A DNA stretch of 64,000 nucleotides from Bradyrhizobiaceae bacterium (GCA_020544565.1 CP078014.1:2544016-2608015), one strand, 5' to 3'. Shown: positions 20,273-28,985, counted from the first letter of the stretch. Translations and numbers: made by a program. The notes: generated by a model from the letters alone, not told the origin.

Positions 20273-20884
20273 ATGAATTCCAGAGTACGAACAGGACGTT
20301 GGGCATTGTCGCGGGGGCTGAGGCTGCCGGCGCTGTTCGCGCTTCTGTGCCTCACCGCCGGCTGCGTCACCGACGGCGCCGGCCCGGCAGCGTCGGGGTC
20401 CGGGTTCGGACCCACCGTGGCTTTCGAGTCCGTCGACGGCCCGCCGCCGCAGGTGTTCGACCGGCTGGTGCGGGCGCTGGAGGCGGAATCGGCCGCGCGC
20501 AGCTTCACCATCGTGTCGCGCGACGCCACCGCGTCCTATCGCATCCGCAGCTATCTGTCGGCGCAGGTCCGGCGCGGCAAGACCACCATCGCCTGGGTGT
20601 GGGACGTCTACGACCGCGACCAGCAGCGCGTGCTGCGGCTCAGCGGCGAGGAAGGCGCGGGCAAGGCCGGGCGCGACGCCTGGGCCACCGCCGACGACCA
20701 GGCGCTGCGCCGCATTGCCCAGGCCGGCCTCGGCGGCGTCAGCAATTTCATCAGCGGTGCGGAGCGCCCGACGCAGGACACGCCGGCGCCGCCGCAGTCG
20801 TCCGGTCCCGCCATCGCGCAGTCCGACCCGGCTGGCGCCCCGGCTCCGGACCAGACCACGGCCCTCGCCTTCAGCGCCCAGTAA
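20273..20884 (+). CDS. Putative lipoprotein, unknown function
   Basis: A 203-residue protein with a type II signal peptide: basic start (RVRTGRWALSRGLR), hydrophobic LPALFALLCL, and the lipobox LTAGC with the cysteine at about residue 32. The mature part has a compact domain (residues 50-150: FDRLVRALEAESAARSFTIV, SYRIRSYLSAQVRRGKTTIAWVWDVYDRD) and a Pro/Ala/Ser-rich unstructured tail. It looks like a small alpha-beta periplasmic domain anchored in a membrane. I know no function. It precedes prs by about 175 bases. Confidence 0.8.
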   Translation: MNSRVRTGRWALSRGLRLPALFALLCLTAGCVTDGAGPAASGSGFGPTVAFESVDGPPPQVFDRLVRALEAESAARSFTIVSRDATASYRIRSYLSAQVRRGKTTIAWVWDVYDRDQQRVLRLSGEEGAGKAGRDAWATADDQALRRIAQAGLGGVSNFISGAERPTQDTPAPPQSSGPAIAQSDPAGAPAPDQTTALAFSAQ

Positions 20885-21060
20885 GGATATCGGCCATGAG
20901 GACACCCGGTTTTTACGGGAAAATCCGCGCCGCCATATTGCCAGCCTCGCCGGGTCCTTGTTATCACCTCGCGCGTGCGAAAAAGCGCTGGATCAACCTG
21001 GTTCCATAGGCTGCTGACATGTTGAAAAGCGTTTCCCCCCAGTCACGCGGAGAGGCCGCC

Positions 21061-22014
21061 ATGTCAGCCAAGAACGGGGCGATCAAGCTGGTCGCCGGCA
21101 ATTCAAATCCGGAATTGGCGACGCAGATCGCCTCGTGGCTCAACATGCCGCTGGCCAAGGCCAGCGTGCGACGCTTCGCCGACAACGAGATTTTCGTCGA
21201 GATCCTCGAAAACGTCCGCGGCTCGGATGTCTACGTCCTGCAATCGACGTCGTTTCCCGCCAACGACCACCTGATGGAATTGCTGATCATCACCGATGCG
21301 CTGCGCCGCGCCTCCGCGCGCCGCATCACCGCGGTGATCCCCTATTTCGGCTACGCCCGCCAGGACCGCAAGGTCGGCTCGCGCGCGCCGATCTCGGCCA
21401 AGCTGGTGGCCAACCTCATCACCCATGCCGGCGCCGATCGCGTCATGACGCTCGATCTGCATGCCGCCCAGATTCAAGGCTTCTTCGATATCCCGGTCGA
21501 CAACCTGTTCGCCTCGCCGGTGATGGTGCGCGACATCAAGGAGAAGTTCGATCTCGCCAACGTGATGGTGGTGTCGCCCGACGTCGGCGGCGTGATCCGC
21601 GCCCGCGGCCTCGCCAAGCGCATCAACGCGCCGCTCGCCATCATCGACAAGCGCCGTGAGCGCGCCGGCGAATCCGAAGTGATGAACGTGATCGGCGAGG
21701 TCGCCGGCTACACCTGCATCCTGGTCGACGACATCGTCGATTCCGGCGGCACGCTGGTGAACGCCGCCGACGCGCTGCTCGCCAACGGCGCCAAGGACGT
21801 CTACGCCTACATCACCCATGGCGTGCTGTCCGGCGGCGCGGTGGCGCGCGTGACCGGATCGAAGCTGAAGGAATTGGTCATCACCGATTCGATCCAGCCG
21901 ACCGAAGCCGTGCGCAACGCGCCGAACATCCGCGCGCTCTCGATCGCCTCGCTGATCGGCGAAGCCATCGGCCGCACCGCCGCCGAGGAATCGGTGTCGA
22001 GCCTGTTCGACTGA
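21061..22014 (+). CDS. prs: Ribose-phosphate pyrophosphokinase
   Basis: Makes phosphoribosyl pyrophosphate from ribose 5-phosphate and ATP for purine, pyrimidine, histidine, tryptophan and NAD synthesis. The 317-residue class I enzyme shows the ATP loop [17 protein letters not shown], the metal-binding [18 protein letters not shown] near residue 130, and the PRPP loop [11 protein letters not shown] near 222. GAGAGG lies 5 bases before the ATG at 21061; an ATG at 21019 would add 14 residues. A hairpin terminator follows at 22045. Confidence 0.97.
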   Translation: MSAKNGAIKLVAGNSNPELATQIASWLNMPLAKASVRRFADNEIFVEILENVRGSDVYVLQSTSFPANDHLMELLIITDALRRASARRITAVIPYFGYARQDRKVGSRAPISAKLVANLITHAGADRVMTLDLHAAQIQGFFDIPVDNLFASPVMVRDIKEKFDLANVMVVSPDVGGVIRARGLAKRINAPLAIIDKRRERAGESEVMNVIGEVAGYTCILVDDIVDSGGTLVNAADALLANGAKDVYAYITHGVLSGGAVARVTGSKLKELVITDSIQPTEAVRNAPNIRALSIASLIGEAIGRTAAEESVSSLFD

Positions 22015-22044
22015 CCGCGCGCAGCATCCATCAGGCATGACGCA

Positions 22045-22075
22045 ATGGCCGGACCTGTTCCGGCCATCTGTTTTT
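22045..22075 (+). terminator. Rho-independent terminator of prs
   Basis: A perfect 9-bp stem, ATGGCCGGA at 22045-22053 and TCCGGCCAT at 22059-22067, with a CCTGT loop, followed by CTGTTTTT. It lies 31 bases after the prs stop. Confidence 0.75.
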
Positions 22076-22504
22076 CGCCCCCGGCCACAGCCGCCTCCCA
22101 ACCGGACGCCGACTCGCGGTGCGCGCAATCTCCCCGCGCGACTCGCTCCGCGCGCATCCGATTCCGTTTTGTTCTCCCGCGCACGACACACCATTCGCGC
22201 TAAGCCGATGATGCGACTCACGAATGCGCGCTCGCGTGCGATCACGCGCATCGTTGTCCACGGAATGCGGCGCGCTGTTGATGACGTGGATATTTTCCGG
22301 TTTGGCTGTGGACGGGATTCCACCCCGCGTTGCGTGCGGGCCGCAAATCACCGATCAATCGTGACACATGGTTGCCCCTGCGGCGCACGATCCTCGCTTA
22401 GCGGATCGACGCGCGGAGGGCGGCCTTCCGCGACTGTCGTCGCGCGTTCCTTGCGTTTCGTTCCGCGTTTACATCCCACCTCATCAGCACAGGATGAAAC
22501 CAGC
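22076..22504 (+). other. About 430-base gap between prs terminator and YbjN gene
   Basis: No gene is supported. An open frame runs through it toward the YbjN gene but its translation is arginine-rich and low-complexity, as GC-rich spacer usually is. Two short sequences resembling poor DnaA boxes, TTGTCCACG at 22254 and CTGTGGACG at 22306, face each other. The promoter for the downstream gene presumably lies in the less GC-rich part after 22290. Confidence 0.5.
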
Positions 22505-23002
22505 ATGTCCCTTCTGGACATCCCGACGGATTCGCAGGACAGCCCGCTTGCGGTGGTGGAGGAAATCGCATCCTCGAACGACTGGACCTTCGAACGTTCG
22601 GGCCAGGACGAGGTCACCATTCTCACGCGCGGGCAATGGACCGACTATCAGCTGTCGTTCACCTGGATGGGCGAGATCGACGCGTTGCATCTCGCCTGCG
22701 CCTTCGACATGAAGATTCCGCCAGCGCGGCAGGCCGAGGCCCAGCGCCTCATCGCCGCCATCAACGAGCAATTGTGGGTAGGGCATTTCGACCTGTGGGC
22801 GTCCTCCGGCTCGATCATGTACCGCCAGGCTTTGCTGCTGCCCGGGCTCACCGCCTCCCCGGCGCAGTGCGAACTGATGCTGGAAGGCGCGCTGCACGCC
22901 TGCGAGCGCTATTATCCGGCGCTGCAATTCGTGGTCTGGGCCGGCAAGACCGCCAGTGAGGCGATGAAGGCCGCGATGTTTGACACTGCGGGCGAGGCAT
23001 AA
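22505..23002 (+). CDS. YbjN domain protein
   Basis: A 165-residue soluble protein of the YbjN family, whose E. coli member affects motility, stress and biofilm phenotypes by an unknown route and whose fold resembles type III secretion chaperones. Family-like stretches are EIASSNDWTFERSGQDEVTI near residue 20, the Trp-rich central strands (YQLSFTWMGEIDALHLACAF) and QLWVGHFDLWASSGSIMYRQ. AGGA lies about 10 bases upstream of the ATG. It is followed by a palindromic repeat and proC. Confidence 0.8.
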   Translation: MSLLDIPTDSQDSPLAVVEEIASSNDWTFERSGQDEVTILTRGQWTDYQLSFTWMGEIDALHLACAFDMKIPPARQAEAQRLIAAINEQLWVGHFDLWASSGSIMYRQALLLPGLTASPAQCELMLEGALHACERYYPALQFVVWAGKTASEAMKAAMFDTAGEA

Positions 23003-23048
23003 GGGGCTGCGCCCTGCTGCCGTTCACGGCCCTTGCCAACTCTGCGAT

Positions 23049-23203
23049 GTCGTCCCGACCAACCGGTCCGGCTTTGCCGGACCGATGACAGGCTCCGGTC
23101 GGGACCCATACTCCCTGTCATCGCTAGCAAACCGCTGCGTGTTGCAAAATCTCCGATTCAATGGAAAGTCGGTGGTATGGGTCCCGGCCTTCGCCGGGAC
23201 GAC
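23049..23203. repeat. Composite palindromic element upstream of proC
   Basis: A left block GTCGTCCCG...GGGACCCATACTCCC (23049-23115) and a right block GGTATGGGTCCC...CGGGACGAC (about 23174-23203) are inverted matches, with smaller palindromes inside each block (for example GGTCCGGC-TTT-GCCGGACC). It is a degenerate relative of the perfect copy at 24518-24639. It ends 15 bases before the proC start. Confidence 0.7.
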
Positions 23204-23218
23204 GCGGGTTCAAGTCCG

Positions 23219-24055
23219 ATGACCACATCAGCCTCCTCCGATCTTCTGAAAACGCTCAAAGGCACCCTCGTTCTCGCGGGCGCGGGCAAGATGGGCAGCG
23301 CCATGCTGTCGGGCTGGCTTGCCGGTGGCCTCGATCCGGCGTGCGTGGCGATCATCGAGCCCTACCCGTCCGACGACACCCGCGGTTTCGCCGCGCGCGG
23401 CGTCAGGCTCAATCCCCCGGCGCAGGACATCGGCACGGCCGGCGTGCTGGTGCTGGCGGTGAAGCCGCAGATGTTCGCCGAAGCCGGGCCGCAACTGCGC
23501 TCCATGGTCGGTCCCTCGACGCTGGTGGTCTCGATCATGGCCGGCACCACCGTCGCCACCCTCACCGAAGTCTGCGGCGGCCAGGTGATCCGCGCCATGC
23601 CGAACACGCCGGCCGCCATCGGCCGCGGCATCACGGTGGCGGTCCCCGCCGCCGGCGTCACCGCCGGCCAGCGCGCGCTTGCCGACGCGCTGCTGCGCGC
23701 CACCGGCGGCGTCGAATGGGTCGACGACGAAGCGCTGATGGACGCGGTCACCGCCGTGTCCGGCTCCGGCCCGGCCTATGTGTTCCTGCTCGCAGAGGAA
23801 TTGGCGCGCGCCGGCGTCGCCGCCGGGCTGCCGGAGCGGCTGGCCACGCGGCTGGCGCGCGACACCGTGTCCGGCGCGGGCGAACTGCTGCATCGCTCCG
23901 ACCTCGACAGCGCGACCCTGCGCAAGAACGTCACCTCCCCCGCCGGCACCACGGCGGCCGCGCTCGAGGTGCTGATGGGTGCGGACGGATTCCAGCCGCT
24001 GCTAGAGCGCGCGGTGGCGGCGGCGACCAGGCGCTCGAAGGAACTGGCGACGTAG
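23219..24055 (+). CDS. proC: Pyrroline-5-carboxylate reductase
   Basis: Reduces pyrroline-5-carboxylate to proline with NAD(P)H, the last step of proline synthesis. The 278-residue protein has an N-terminal Rossmann motif LVLAGAGKMGSAMLSGWL near residues 17-34, the family signature AMPNTPAAIGRG near 125, and the substrate/dimer region AVSGSGPAYVFLLAEEL and TLRKNVTSPAGTT at the C-terminus. The start lies immediately after a palindromic repeat and has no strong ribosome-binding site. A small AT-rich gene begins 2 bases after the stop. Confidence 0.95.
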   Translation: MTTSASSDLLKTLKGTLVLAGAGKMGSAMLSGWLAGGLDPACVAIIEPYPSDDTRGFAARGVRLNPPAQDIGTAGVLVLAVKPQMFAEAGPQLRSMVGPSTLVVSIMAGTTVATLTEVCGGQVIRAMPNTPAAIGRGITVAVPAAGVTAGQRALADALLRATGGVEWVDDEALMDAVTAVSGSGPAYVFLLAEELARAGVAAGLPERLATRLARDTVSGAGELLHRSDLDSATLRKNVTSPAGTTAAALEVLMGADGFQPLLERAVAAATRRSKELAT

Positions 24056-24057
24056 CG

Positions 24058-24420
24058 ATGGGCTCGTCATCGCTATTGTCCGTCGTATTTCGACTCACGG
24101 GTGTTTCGATTTCTCGTGAACTTTTGGAAAAAAAATTGGGAACCACGCTCGATCTTTACGAGCACGCTTCCCCCTCGAAATTCTATGCACAGTTGGACGC
24201 CGACGACGACTGGTCATCCGTCATCGACGCACTCGCACTCATCGCGCGCGTTCAACCTCCATTAAATTCGGATGGCTCGGTCGAAACAATGACAATGGAT
24301 ATTGGATTGTCCTTCCCCGAATCGAAGATGTCGATTTCATCCGTTATACCGTCGGCCGTCGTGGAGATCGCAGGGCGACTGGGTATCGCGATCGAGATAT
24401 CCGTCTACAGAGCCAGCTAA
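24058..24420 (+). CDS. Small AT-rich protein, possibly DUF4279-like
   Basis: A 120-residue open frame that starts 2 bases after proC and is much poorer in GC than its neighbours (AAAAAAAATT at about 24128, TTTCGATTTCTCGTG before it). The translation is protein-like. It opens SLLSVVFRLTGVSISRELLE, has a central helix WSSVIDALALIARV, then IGLSFPESKMSISSV, and ends with a strand IAIEISVY. That order resembles DUF4279 proteins, which occur among predicted immunity proteins, but the match is from memory and weak. There is no clear ribosome-binding site, so translation may depend on coupling to proC. A 28-bp perfect inverted repeat begins 98 bases after its stop. It could be an acquired gene. Confidence 0.55.
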   Translation: MGSSSLLSVVFRLTGVSISRELLEKKLGTTLDLYEHASPSKFYAQLDADDDWSSVIDALALIARVQPPLNSDGSVETMTMDIGLSFPESKMSISSVIPSAVVEIAGRLGIAIEISVYRAS

Positions 24421-24517
24421 GCGCTTTCGCTTCGGGTTGCGTCGCATTCGGCGCAGCGTGGTCCGTTCCCTGTCCTCCTTGCGGGATGACGAGCAACGAT
24501 ATCGCTCCACCCACAAT

Positions 24518-24639
24518 GTCGTCCCCGCGAAGGCGGGGACCCATACTCCCAAGTCCTCAATCGCAACGAGGACTCGTCACAACATCCAGCTTGAACTGAA
24601 AATTCAGAGGTTATGGGTCCCCGCCTTCGCGGGGACGAC
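24518..24639. repeat. Perfect 28-bp inverted repeat
   Basis: The left arm at 24518-24545 begins GTCGTCCCCGCGAAGGCGGG and its exact complement in inverse order occupies 24612-24639. Each arm also contains its own small hairpin (CCCCGC-GAAG-GCGGGG). The loop is 66 bases. It lies between the convergent ends of the orphan at 24058 and the kinase at 24684, and resembles the element at 23049-23203. Confidence 0.9.
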
Positions 24640-24683
24640 CTTGAAGATATCACGCTAAATCAAAACCCGACTGTAACTGCGCG

Positions 24684-26072
24684 CTACACCGGCACCCGCA
24701 CCGTGGCGCGCAGGCCGCCCATCGGGCTGTCGCCTAGCGTGATGTCGCCGCCATGGGAACGCGCGATGTCGCGGGCGATGGCGAGGCCGAGCCCCGAGCC
24801 GCTCTCGTCCTGATTGCGGGCGTCGTCGAGGCGCAGGAACGGCTTGAACACCTCCTCGCGCATGTCCGGCGGAATGCCGGGCCCGTCGTCGTCCACCGTG
24901 ACGGTGAGATAGCGATGGTCGCGGTGGCCGGTGATGGCGATGGTGTCGGCGTGGCGCGCGGCGTTCGACACCAGATTGGCGAGGCAGCGCTTGAACGCCG
25001 CCGGCTTCACGATCACCACCGGCAGGCCGTGGAAGGTGACGGTGGCGACGTGGCCATGGCGCTCGGCGTCGCCGCGCAGTTCCTCCAGCGCCTGCTCCAT
25101 GTCGGTGGGCTGGGCCTGCTCGCCGCTGTCGCCGCGCGCGAAGGCGAGATACGCCTCCAGCATACCGCTCATCTCGTCGACGTCCTTGCGCATGCCCTCG
25201 ACCTCGGGGCTGTCGCCGATCAGTTCGAGTTCGAGCTTGAAGCGGGTGAGGATGGTGCGCAGGTCGTGGCTGACGCCGGCCAGCATCGCGGTGCGCTGCT
25301 CGATGCTGCGCTCGATGCGCGTCTTCATCTCCAGGAACGCCAGCGAGGCACGGCGCACCTCGCGCGCGCCGCGCGGCCGGAAGTTCGGCGCGTCGCGGCC
25401 CTTGCCGAAGCTTTCGGCGGCGTCGGCGAGGCGCAGGATCGGCTTGATCTGGTTGCGCAGGAACAGCACCGCGACGATCAGCAGGATCGACGAGGTGCCG
25501 AGCATCCAGAAAATGAAGATCTCCGAATTGGAGGCATAGGCGGCGCTGCGCTGGGCGTAGACCCGCATCACCGCGTCGTCGAGCTTGATGCGGATCTCCA
25601 CCACCGAGGACCGGCCCACGGTGTCGATCCAGAACGGCCGGCCGATCTGGCGGCTGATCTGCACCGACAGCGACTGATCGAGCAGCGAGAAGAACGGCTT
25701 CGGCCCCGGCGGCGGCAGATCGTTCACCGGCAAAAAATCCACCACCAGGCCGAGCCGCTCCTGGGCGATGCGGCGCAACTGGGTGCGGTCCTTGTCCTGC
25801 GGATAGGCCTTGTAGACGTCGATCAGGGTGGCGACGTCCTGCACCACCGCCTGCGACAGCCGCCGCGTCACCGTGTTCCAATGCCGCTCCATGAACACGA
25901 ACGCCACCACCGACTGCAGCACCACCATCGGCACGATGATGATGAGCAGCGCGCGGGCGTAGAGCCCCTTCGGCATCAGATCCTTGAACCAGCGCCCGAG
26001 CCAGCCGCTCGCCGCCGACACGCGGCGCGTGGCGGTGCGGATGAAGGTGAGGCCGGTGTCGAGGGTGCTCAT
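24684..26072 (-). CDS. EnvZ-type sensor histidine kinase
   Basis: A 462-residue membrane histidine kinase. The first transmembrane segment is near residues 40-62, a periplasmic sensor domain of about 120 residues follows, the second segment is near 187-207, then a HAMP-like linker. The phospho-acceptor is His269 in GVSHDLRTILTRF, and the ATPase domain has LVSNAARHA (N box), VDDDGPGIPP (G1) and GSGLGLAIARDI (G2). The H box has Ile where most kinases have Pro. Its regulator partner is the gene at 26251 in the same operon, but a 178-base gap with palindromic repeats separates them. Confidence 0.92.
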   Translation of the reverse strand: MSTLDTGLTFIRTATRRVSAASGWLGRWFKDLMPKGLYARALLIIIVPMVVLQSVVAFVFMERHWNTVTRRLSQAVVQDVATLIDVYKAYPQDKDRTQLRRIAQERLGLVVDFLPVNDLPPPGPKPFFSLLDQSLSVQISRQIGRPFWIDTVGRSSVVEIRIKLDDAVMRVYAQRSAAYASNSEIFIFWMLGTSSILLIVAVLFLRNQIKPILRLADAAESFGKGRDAPNFRPRGAREVRRASLAFLEMKTRIERSIEQRTAMLAGVSHDLRTILTRFKLELELIGDSPEVEGMRKDVDEMSGMLEAYLAFARGDSGEQAQPTDMEQALEELRGDAERHGHVATVTFHGLPVVIVKPAAFKRCLANLVSNAARHADTIAITGHRDHRYLTVTVDDDGPGIPPDMREEVFKPFLRLDDARNQDESGSGLGLAIARDIARSHGGDITLGDSPMGGLRATVRVPV

Positions 26073-26093
26073 GGCCTCACGGCACGCGCTTCA

Positions 26094-26209
26094 CCTCTCC
26101 CCCTTGGGGGAGAGGTCGGACCACGCCAGCGATCCGGGTGATGGGGACCGGATTTCAATTCTGATATCGAGAGCCCCTTACCCCACCCTCTTCCCCAACG
26201 GGGAGAGGG
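26094..26209. repeat. Pair of palindromes between regulator and kinase genes
   Basis: The first, 26094-26115, is a perfect palindrome with CCTCTCCCCC and GGGGGAGAGG arms around TT. The second, about 26186-26209, is CCCTCTTCCCC-AAC-GGGGAGAGGG with one bulged base. They resemble a dispersed element of related genomes and the palindrome inside uvrB at 2074. Confidence 0.75.
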
Positions 26210-26250
26210 AGAAGAGGGCGCCTGCCGCAAGCTCGTCATGACCCCGACCA

Positions 26251-26973
26251 TCACGGCGACGCCACGAGGCGATAGCCGATGCCGCGCACCGCCTGCAGGA
26301 ACAGCGGATTGGCGGGATCGCGCTCGATCTTGCGGCGCAGCCGGTTGATCTGCACATCCACCGCGCGCTCGTTCACCGCGCCGTCGCCGCCGGTCAGCGC
26401 CCCGCGCGGCACGGTTTCGCCCGGCGTCGCGGCGAGAACGCGCAGCATCTCGCGCTCGCGGTCGGTGAGATGGATCACCTTGTCGCCATCGCGCAGTTCG
26501 CCGCGCTCCAGATGATAGACATAAGGCCCGAACGCCACCGACTCCACCGGCGGCGCCACCGCCGGCGCGGCGCGCTTGAGCAGGTTGGCGATGCGCAGCA
26601 CCAGTTCGCGCGGCTCGAACGGCTTGGCGACATAGTCATCGGCGCCGATCTGCAACCCCTCGATCCGGCTTTCGGCCTCGTGACGCGCGGTCAGCATGAT
26701 GATCGGCACGGTGGAGGCGGTGCGGATCGAGCGCGCGAGATCGAAACCGGTTTCGCCCGGCATCATCACGTCGAGGATCAGAAGATCGAAATGCAGTCCC
26801 TTGAGCTTGCCGCGCGCCTCGTCGGCGCTTTTCGCCGTGGTGACGCGATAGCCCTCGTTGGCGAGAAAGCGCGACAGCAAATCGCGGATGCGGCGGTCGT
26901 CATCGACCAGCAGCAGGTGCGGCGCATCGTCGGCAGGGCGGACGCGCGGGCGCGGCGGCGTTGCGACTTCCAT
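26251..26973 (-). CDS. OmpR-type response regulator
   Basis: A 240-residue two-component regulator. The receiver domain has the acidic pair VDDDRR, phospho-acceptor Asp68 in LLILDVMMPGE, the Thr in MLTARH and the Lys in DDYVAKPFEPREL. The winged-helix DNA-binding domain (residues 145-238) has LTDREREMLRVLA, NERAVDVQINRLRRKIE and VRGIGYRLV. The ATG at 26973 overlaps the stop of the marR gene by one base (TGATG), so the two are coupled. It is expected to be phosphorylated by the kinase downstream. The target genes are not shown by the sequence. Confidence 0.93.
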   Translation of the reverse strand: MEVATPPRPRVRPADDAPHLLLVDDDRRIRDLLSRFLANEGYRVTTAKSADEARGKLKGLHFDLLILDVMMPGETGFDLARSIRTASTVPIIMLTARHEAESRIEGLQIGADDYVAKPFEPRELVLRIANLLKRAAPAVAPPVESVAFGPYVYHLERGELRDGDKVIHLTDREREMLRVLAATPGETVPRGALTGGDGAVNERAVDVQINRLRRKIERDPANPLFLQAVRGIGYRLVASP

Positions 26974-27527
26974 CACCTCGAATCCCTCGCCGGGCTGCCG
27001 CCCTTGAGAATGATCTCCAGCACCTTGTCGGGATCATCCTGGTCGATCATGCCGCGCAGGAACTGGCGCACGCTGTCCGCCGCCGCCGGCGGCAGGCCCT
27101 CCAGCGCGCGGGTGATGCGCACGGTCTGCAATCCGGCCAGTTGCGTTACCAGGGCTTCACCCTTGGCGGTGGCGAAAAGAAGACGCTGGCGCCGGTCGGC
27201 GGCGCCGGCTTTCTGCACGATGTAGCCCTCGTCGAGCAGTTGCTTGAGCACCCGGCCGAGCGACTGCTTGGTGATACGCAGCACGTCGAGCAGGTCGGCC
27301 ACCGTCAGCCCGGGGTAGCGCGTGACGAAATGCACCACCCGGTGATGGGCGCGGCCGAAGCCGAACTGCTCCAGCACGTGGTCGGCGTCGCCGACGAAAT
27401 CCCGATAGGCGAAAAACAGCAGCTCGATGATATCCCAGCGCAGGGCTTCGCCGGCCGGCGTGGGCGCGGCATCGCCCGTGGCCTCGGCCGGCGGTGTCCC
27501 CGCCTTGATAGATTTTATGTCAACCAT
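26973..27527 (-). CDS. MarR family transcriptional regulator
   Basis: A 184-residue winged-helix regulator. The MarR fold is at about residues 35-165, with the recognition region TVADLLDVLRITKQSLGRVLKQLLDEGYI and the wing AADRRQRLLFATAKGEAL. It is the first gene of marR-response regulator-kinase. The ATG at 27527 was chosen since a TTG at 27548 adds only a few residues. The start codon lies inside a GTCAA-N5-TTGAC inverted repeat (27519-27533), which suggests autoregulation. The effector ligand cannot be deduced. Confidence 0.88.
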   Translation of the reverse strand: MVDIKSIKAGTPPAEATGDAAPTPAGEALRWDIIELLFFAYRDFVGDADHVLEQFGFGRAHHRVVHFVTRYPGLTVADLLDVLRITKQSLGRVLKQLLDEGYIVQKAGAADRRQRLLFATAKGEALVTQLAGLQTVRITRALEGLPPAAADSVRQFLRGMIDQDDPDKVLEIILKGGSPARDSR

Positions 27528-27533
27528 ATTGAC
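27519..27533. promoter_or_regulatory. Inverted repeat over the marR start, candidate operator
   Basis: GTCAA at 27519-27523 and TTGAC at 27529-27533 form a perfect 5-bp inverted repeat, 7 of 8 when extended one TAT/GTA triplet outward. It covers the marR ATG. Size and symmetry suit a MarR dimer, but such a short repeat could occur by chance. Confidence 0.4.
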
Positions 27534-27841
27534 GTATATCGGTTTCAATGTTACGAAAATGGCGGCGACGACGAAATATTAGTTCGTTTTGTCCGTCGTC
27601 CGTGGTCCTTTATTCGCACGATGCGGGTATCGTTGGGCGGGTTCAGGTCGCGATGGCCTTGTCGCGGCGTCCTTGTCGCGGTTTCTTTCATCGTGCGATT
27701 GTCGAGCGGCATTTCGGCAAACATACTGGACTTCGCGCCTTCCGCCAAAGCCGAAACCGGCCCTCCGGCCGGCGGGCCACGCTCTACCTCAATCGACCAG
27801 CCCGCCGCCGCGTGGACTGACAACAAGCCGGGAGAACACCC
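27534..27841. other. Divergent region between marR and ilvE
   Basis: Carries the promoters for marR (AT-rich, 27530-27600) and ilvE. An 11-bp direct repeat CCTTGTCGCGG occurs at 27657-27667 and 27671-27681, 14 bp apart. No gene is supported; reading frames across it are arginine-rich and unconvincing. Confidence 0.55.
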
Positions 27842-28966
27842 ATGGGAATGACGTCGGGAGTTTCGTTCGCCAAAATCGACGGTGAGGCCTTGCCGACCTT
27901 CGACATCCAGCCCGCGGCCCAACCGACGCCCGAGAAGGAACGCGTGGCCCGGCTGGTCGATCCCGGTTTCGGACGGATTTTCACCGACCACATGGCGATC
28001 GTGCGCTACAGCAACGCCAACGGCTGGCATGGCGCGCGCGTCGAATCCCGCGCCAATTTCCCGCTCGATCCGGCCACCGCCGTGCTGCATTACGCCCAGG
28101 AGATTTTCGAGGGCCTGAAGGCCTACCGGCGCGACGACGGCGGCGTGAACCTGTTCCGCCCCGACGCCAACGCGCGGCGCTTCCGCAACTCCGCCGACCG
28201 CATGGCGATGGCGCCGGTCCCGGAAAGCGTGTTCATCGACGCGGTCGAACAGCTCGTGCGCATCGACCGCGACTGGATTCCGGGCGGCGACGGCAGCCTC
28301 TATCTGCGGCCCTTCATGATCGCCAGCGAAGTCTTCCTCGGCGTCAAGCCGTCGGCCGAATACATCTTCTCGGTGATCGCCTCGCCGGTCGGCTCCTATT
28401 TCAAGGGCGGCCCCGCCCCGGTGTCGATCTGGGTGTCGGAGAACTACACCCGTGCCGCCATCGGCGGCACCGGCGCGGTGAAATGCGGCGGCAACTACGC
28501 GGCGAGCCTGCGCGCCCAGGCCGAGGCCATCGACCACGGCTGTGACCAGGTGGTGTTCCTCGACGCGGTGGAGCGCCGCTACATCGAGGAACTCGGCGGC
28601 ATGAACGTGTTCTTCGCCTTCGACGACGGCTCGCTCGCGACCCCGCCGCTCGGCACCATCCTGCCGGGCATCACCCGCGATTCGATCATCACGCTGGCGC
28701 GGGAAGCCGGCACCGTGGTGCGCGAGGAGCCCTACACCATCGAGCAGTGGCGCACTGACGCCGCCAGCGGCCGGCTCAAGGAAGCCTTCGCCTGCGGCAC
28801 GGCGGCGGTCATCTCGCCGATCGGCAAGGTGCGCTCCGCCAGCGGCGATTTCACTATCAACGGCGGCAACGCCGGCCCGGTGGCCATGGGGCTGCGCAAG
28901 CAACTGGTGGACATCCAGTACGGCCGCGCCGCCGACAACCGCGGCTGGATCCGAAAAGTGCTGTAA
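27842..28966 (+). CDS. ilvE: Branched-chain amino acid aminotransferase
   Basis: A fold-type IV PLP enzyme that interconverts valine, leucine and isoleucine with their keto acids, using glutamate/2-oxoglutarate. At 374 residues it is of the long (BCAT type II) class. Signatures are HYAQEIFEGLKAYR near residue 83, LYLRPFMIASE near 156, the Schiff-base Lys214 in GAVKCGGNYAAS, and EELGGMNVFFAF. GGGAG lies 7 bases before the ATG. It is divergent from the marR-two-component operon, which may or may not control it. Confidence 0.95.
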   Translation: MGMTSGVSFAKIDGEALPTFDIQPAAQPTPEKERVARLVDPGFGRIFTDHMAIVRYSNANGWHGARVESRANFPLDPATAVLHYAQEIFEGLKAYRRDDGGVNLFRPDANARRFRNSADRMAMAPVPESVFIDAVEQLVRIDRDWIPGGDGSLYLRPFMIASEVFLGVKPSAEYIFSVIASPVGSYFKGGPAPVSIWVSENYTRAAIGGTGAVKCGGNYAASLRAQAEAIDHGCDQVVFLDAVERRYIEELGGMNVFFAFDDGSLATPPLGTILPGITRDSIITLAREAGTVVREEPYTIEQWRTDAASGRLKEAFACGTAAVISPIGKVRSASGDFTINGGNAGPVAMGLRKQLVDIQYGRAADNRGWIRKVL

Positions 28967-28985
28967 GCCGCCGCGTACGGGCCGG

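Noticed and set aside
22254..22316. Two DnaA-box-like sequences between prs and the YbjN gene, as a possible replication origin
   Set aside because: They match the consensus at only about 6-7 of 9 bases, there are only two, no AT-rich unwinding region adjoins them, and no origin-linked genes (dnaA, hemE, parAB, gidA) are present.
23207..23217. GGTTCAAGTCC, which looks like a tRNA T-loop
   Set aside because: No acceptor, D-arm or anticodon arm can be folded around it, and it lies at the edge of a palindromic repeat next to the proC start.
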